Positions 62,314-64,000 of a DNA stretch of 64,000 bases are shown piece after piece. Position numbers and translations under genes: made by a program. The DNA comes from Aurantiacibacter spongiae (GTDB lineage: Bacteria > Pseudomonadota > Alphaproteobacteria > Sphingomonadales > Sphingomonadaceae), in the NCBI RefSeq assembly GCF_003815535.1, contig NZ_RPFZ01000001.1, forward strand, positions 2,604,001-2,668,000, given 5' to 3'. The notes beneath the pieces were generated by a model, which did not search any database, was not told where the DNA came from, and worked only from the letters and a program-made list of their open reading frames with translations. Positions within the stretch are counted from its first letter, which is position 1; the number at the start of each line of letters is the position of its first letter.

Positions 62314-63333
62314 ATGAGCGACAACGTCGTCCCGATGAAACGCACCGGAGAGGCGACGCCTTCGCTCTCGCCGATCCTGTCGCTGACCGCCACCGCGATG
62401 AACAGCGTCAACCAGGTCATCCTGGACCGGATGCAGAGCGAGATTCCCCTGATCCCCGCGCTCGCCGGGCACCTGATCTCCGGCGGGGGCAAGCGGATGC
62501 GCCCGATGCTGACGCTCGCCGGGGCGCAGGTCGTCGGGTATCAGGGCACCCGCCACCACAAGCTCGCCGCCGCGGTCGAGTTCATCCATACCGCCACGCT
62601 CCTGCATGACGACGTGGTGGACGGGTCGGAAACGCGGCGCGGCAAGTCCGCCGCCAACATCGTCTTCGGCAATCCGGCCACCGTGCTGGTGGGCGATTTC
62701 CTGTTCAGCCGCGCGTTCGAACTGATGGTGGAGGACGGCAGCCTCAAGGTTCTCAAGATCCTCTCATCCGCCAGCGCCGTCATTGCCCAGGGCGAGGTCG
62801 ACCAGCTTACCGCCCAGCGCCGGATCGAGACGAGCGAGGAACGCTATCTCGACATCGTCGGCGCCAAGACCGCCGCGCTGTTCGCCGCCGCCAGCCGCAT
62901 TGCCGCCGTCGTCGCGGAGCGGGAGGACGCGGCCGAGCGCGCGCTCGACGATTACGGCCGCAATCTCGGTATCGCGTTCCAGCTCGTCGACGATGCCATC
63001 GACTACGACACCGGCACCGCAGACATGGGCAAGGACCGGGGCGACGATTTTCGCGAGGGCAAGATGACGCTGCCCGTCATTCTCGCCTATGCCCGCGGGG
63101 ACGAGGAGGAACGCCGCTTCTGGCAGGACGCCATCGCCGGCTTTCGCATCGACGACGCGGATTTCGCCCATGCCGTCGCGCTCATCCGCCGGCACGATTG
63201 TATTTCCGCCACCCGCGAACGCGCCCGCCATTTCGCACAGCGCGCCTGCGATGCGCTATCGATCTTTCCCGACGGCGCCGCCCGGCGGGCGATGGTCGAG
63301 GCGGCGCAGTTCGCGGTTTCGCGAGGGTACTGA
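62314..63333 (+). CDS. ispB: Polyprenyl (octaprenyl/decaprenyl) diphosphate synthase
   Basis: A 339-residue trans-prenyltransferase that makes the side chain of ubiquinone. The two Asp-rich motifs are LHDDVVDGSETRRG and VDDAIDYDTG, both intact, with GGGKRMRPML upstream for substrate binding. Residue choice before the first motif allows long-chain products, so octa- or decaprenyl is likely. The start is the ATG of MSDNVVPMKR; the frame opens further upstream without support. Confidence 0.93.
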   Translation: MSDNVVPMKRTGEATPSLSPILSLTATAMNSVNQVILDRMQSEIPLIPALAGHLISGGGKRMRPMLTLAGAQVVGYQGTRHHKLAAAVEFIHTATLLHDDVVDGSETRRGKSAANIVFGNPATVLVGDFLFSRAFELMVEDGSLKVLKILSSASAVIAQGEVDQLTAQRRIETSEERYLDIVGAKTAALFAAASRIAAVVAEREDAAERALDDYGRNLGIAFQLVDDAIDYDTGTADMGKDRGDDFREGKMTLPVILAYARGDEEERRFWQDAIAGFRIDDADFAHAVALIRRHDCISATRERARHFAQRACDALSIFPDGAARRAMVEAAQFAVSRGY

Positions 63334-63378
63334 CCGCCGGCGCCGGGCGTTCCGGCCCGGAGGCGGTCTTTCCTGATT

Positions 63379-64000
63379 GTGGCCGATCTGCCCATCCATG
63401 CCGTTCTGCCCGATCTGCTTGCGGCCTTGCGCGGCGGCAATGGCGCGGTGCTCGTCGCGCCGCCGGGGGCGGGCAAGACGACGGCGGTGGCACCGGCGCT
63501 TCTGGGCGAGGCGTGGTGTACCGGGCAGGTCATCCTCACCAGTCCGCGCCGCGTGGCCGCCCGCGCCGCGGCGGAACGAATGGCCGATCTGCTGGGTGAA
63601 CGGGTGGGAGAGCGCGTGGGCTACCTGTCGCGCATGGACAGCAAGACCTCTGCCGCGACCCGCATCCTCGTCGTGACGGAAGCGATTCTGGTGAACAGAT
63701 TGCTTGACGATCAAGACCTTGCGGGCGTTTCCGCAGTCCTGTTCGACGAGGCGCACGAACGCTCGCTCGACAGCGATCTGGGGCTGGCGCTGGCGCTGGA
63801 AACGCAGGCCATCCTGCGCGACGACCTGCGCGTCTGCGTGATGAGCGCAACCATCGACGGCGCCCGATTCGCTCGCCTGATGGACGATGCGCCGGTAATC
63901 GAGAGCGAGGGAAAGCAGTTTCTGCTGCAAATAGAATGGCTTGGCGCACGCCCCGAACAGCGGATCGAGGATGCGATGACATCCGCCGTACTCGCTGCCT
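63379..64000 (+). CDS. hrpB: ATP-dependent RNA helicase HrpB, N-terminal part
   Basis: The open frame runs off the right edge after about 207 codons. The visible part begins LPIHAVLPDLLAALR, followed by Walker A APPGAGKTT, TSPRRVAARAAAERM (motif Ia), DEAHERSLDSDLG (motif II) and MSATIDG (motif III), which identifies a DEAH-box helicase of the HrpB type. The GTG start is inferred from homology; no strong ribosome site is close. HrpB helicases are widespread with poorly known RNA roles. Confidence 0.92.
   Translation, partial: MADLPIHAVLPDLLAALRGGNGAVLVAPPGAGKTTAVAPALLGEAWCTGQVILTSPRRVAARAAAERMADLLGERVGERVGYLSRMDSKTSAATRILVVTEAILVNRLLDDQDLAGVSAVLFDEAHERSLDSDLGLALALETQAILRDDLRVCVMSATIDGARFARLMDDAPVIESEGKQFLLQIEWLGARPEQRIEDAMTSAVLAA

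Overview
This window is GC-rich chromosomal DNA from an alphaproteobacterium, most likely an Erythrobacteraceae-type member of the Sphingomonadales. I infer this from protein character (a LOV-HWE histidine kinase with its receiver, an Fe-S photolyase, a BLUF protein, a class I lysyl-tRNA synthetase, a DUF6456 protein, a PepSY plus two-component module, RcnB-type and DUF4197 proteins) and from gene order (plsX-fabH-ihfA-merR, secDF, accBC). No database search was possible. Coding density is very high, many genes overlap by 1-4 bases (ATGA, GTGA, TTGA, TGATG), and no insertion sequence, integrase, CRISPR array or rRNA operon is visible.

Left end (1-2.6 kb): the end of an EAL phosphodiesterase, a stand-alone BLUF blue-light sensor and a convergent Fe-S photolyase/cryptochrome. 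2.6-12.1 kb: a secreted HExxH metallopeptidase with TPR-like repeats, priA, a DUF4197 lipoprotein, an orphan cobT, cysS and an aldehyde dehydrogenase. 12.1-16.5 kb: two small conserved genes divergent from an XRE-S24 regulator, a metallo-hydrolase, and an ArsR regulator divergent from a fatty-acid desaturase with clear operator dyads. 16.6-19.7 kb: rpmF-plsX-fabH, then ihfA-merR. 19.8-25.3 kb: a SixA-like phosphatase coupled to a DinG-type helicase, a membrane protein and an MscS channel. 25.3-30.5 kb: class I lysS, a prolyl-4-hydroxylase-like enzyme, cytochrome b561, an RcnB-family protein, an FMN protein and an acylphosphatase.

30.5-42 kb: ettA, an M28 peptidase, tRNA-CAT and tRNA-Pro(UGG), a WalW-type deacetylase, a histidine kinase with an unusual ATPase domain, an AsnC regulator, a TrkH/TrkA potassium system, accC/accB and aroQ. 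42-48.3 kb: an orphan three-TM holin divergent from a propionate/methylmalonate block (methylmalonyl-CoA mutase, biotin synthase, propionyl-CoA carboxylase alpha) in which biotin synthase is flanked by two small membrane proteins of the same layout. 48.3-51.6 kb: tRNA-Pro(GGG), then yajC-secD-secF. 51.6-57.7 kb: a glycosyltransferase, a second XRE regulator divergent from a DUF6456 gene, an acidic protein, an ABC-F ATPase with a polyproline run, and a SIMPL protein. 57.7-64 kb: PepSY protein plus PhoP/PhoQ-like pair, LOV-HWE kinase plus receiver, chorismate mutase divergent from a polyprenyl diphosphate synthase, and the start of hrpB.

Three themes link the genes. Blue-light sensing and repair appear at both ends (BLUF, EAL, photolyase; LOV kinase, receiver). 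Acyl-CoA and lipid metabolism recurs (plsX, fabH, desaturase, accBC, mutase, carboxylase, biotin synthase). Several intergenic signals recur: an exact 12-mer, TGTAGGAAAGCC, occurs three times with a near copy in front of the S24 regulator, and a 25-base element with a tandem GGTGTGACA-like core lies just 3' of two unrelated genes. These repeats, the paired GDC-loop membrane proteins around bioB and a possible frame discontinuity at the start of the PhoQ-like kinase are the least explained parts of the window.
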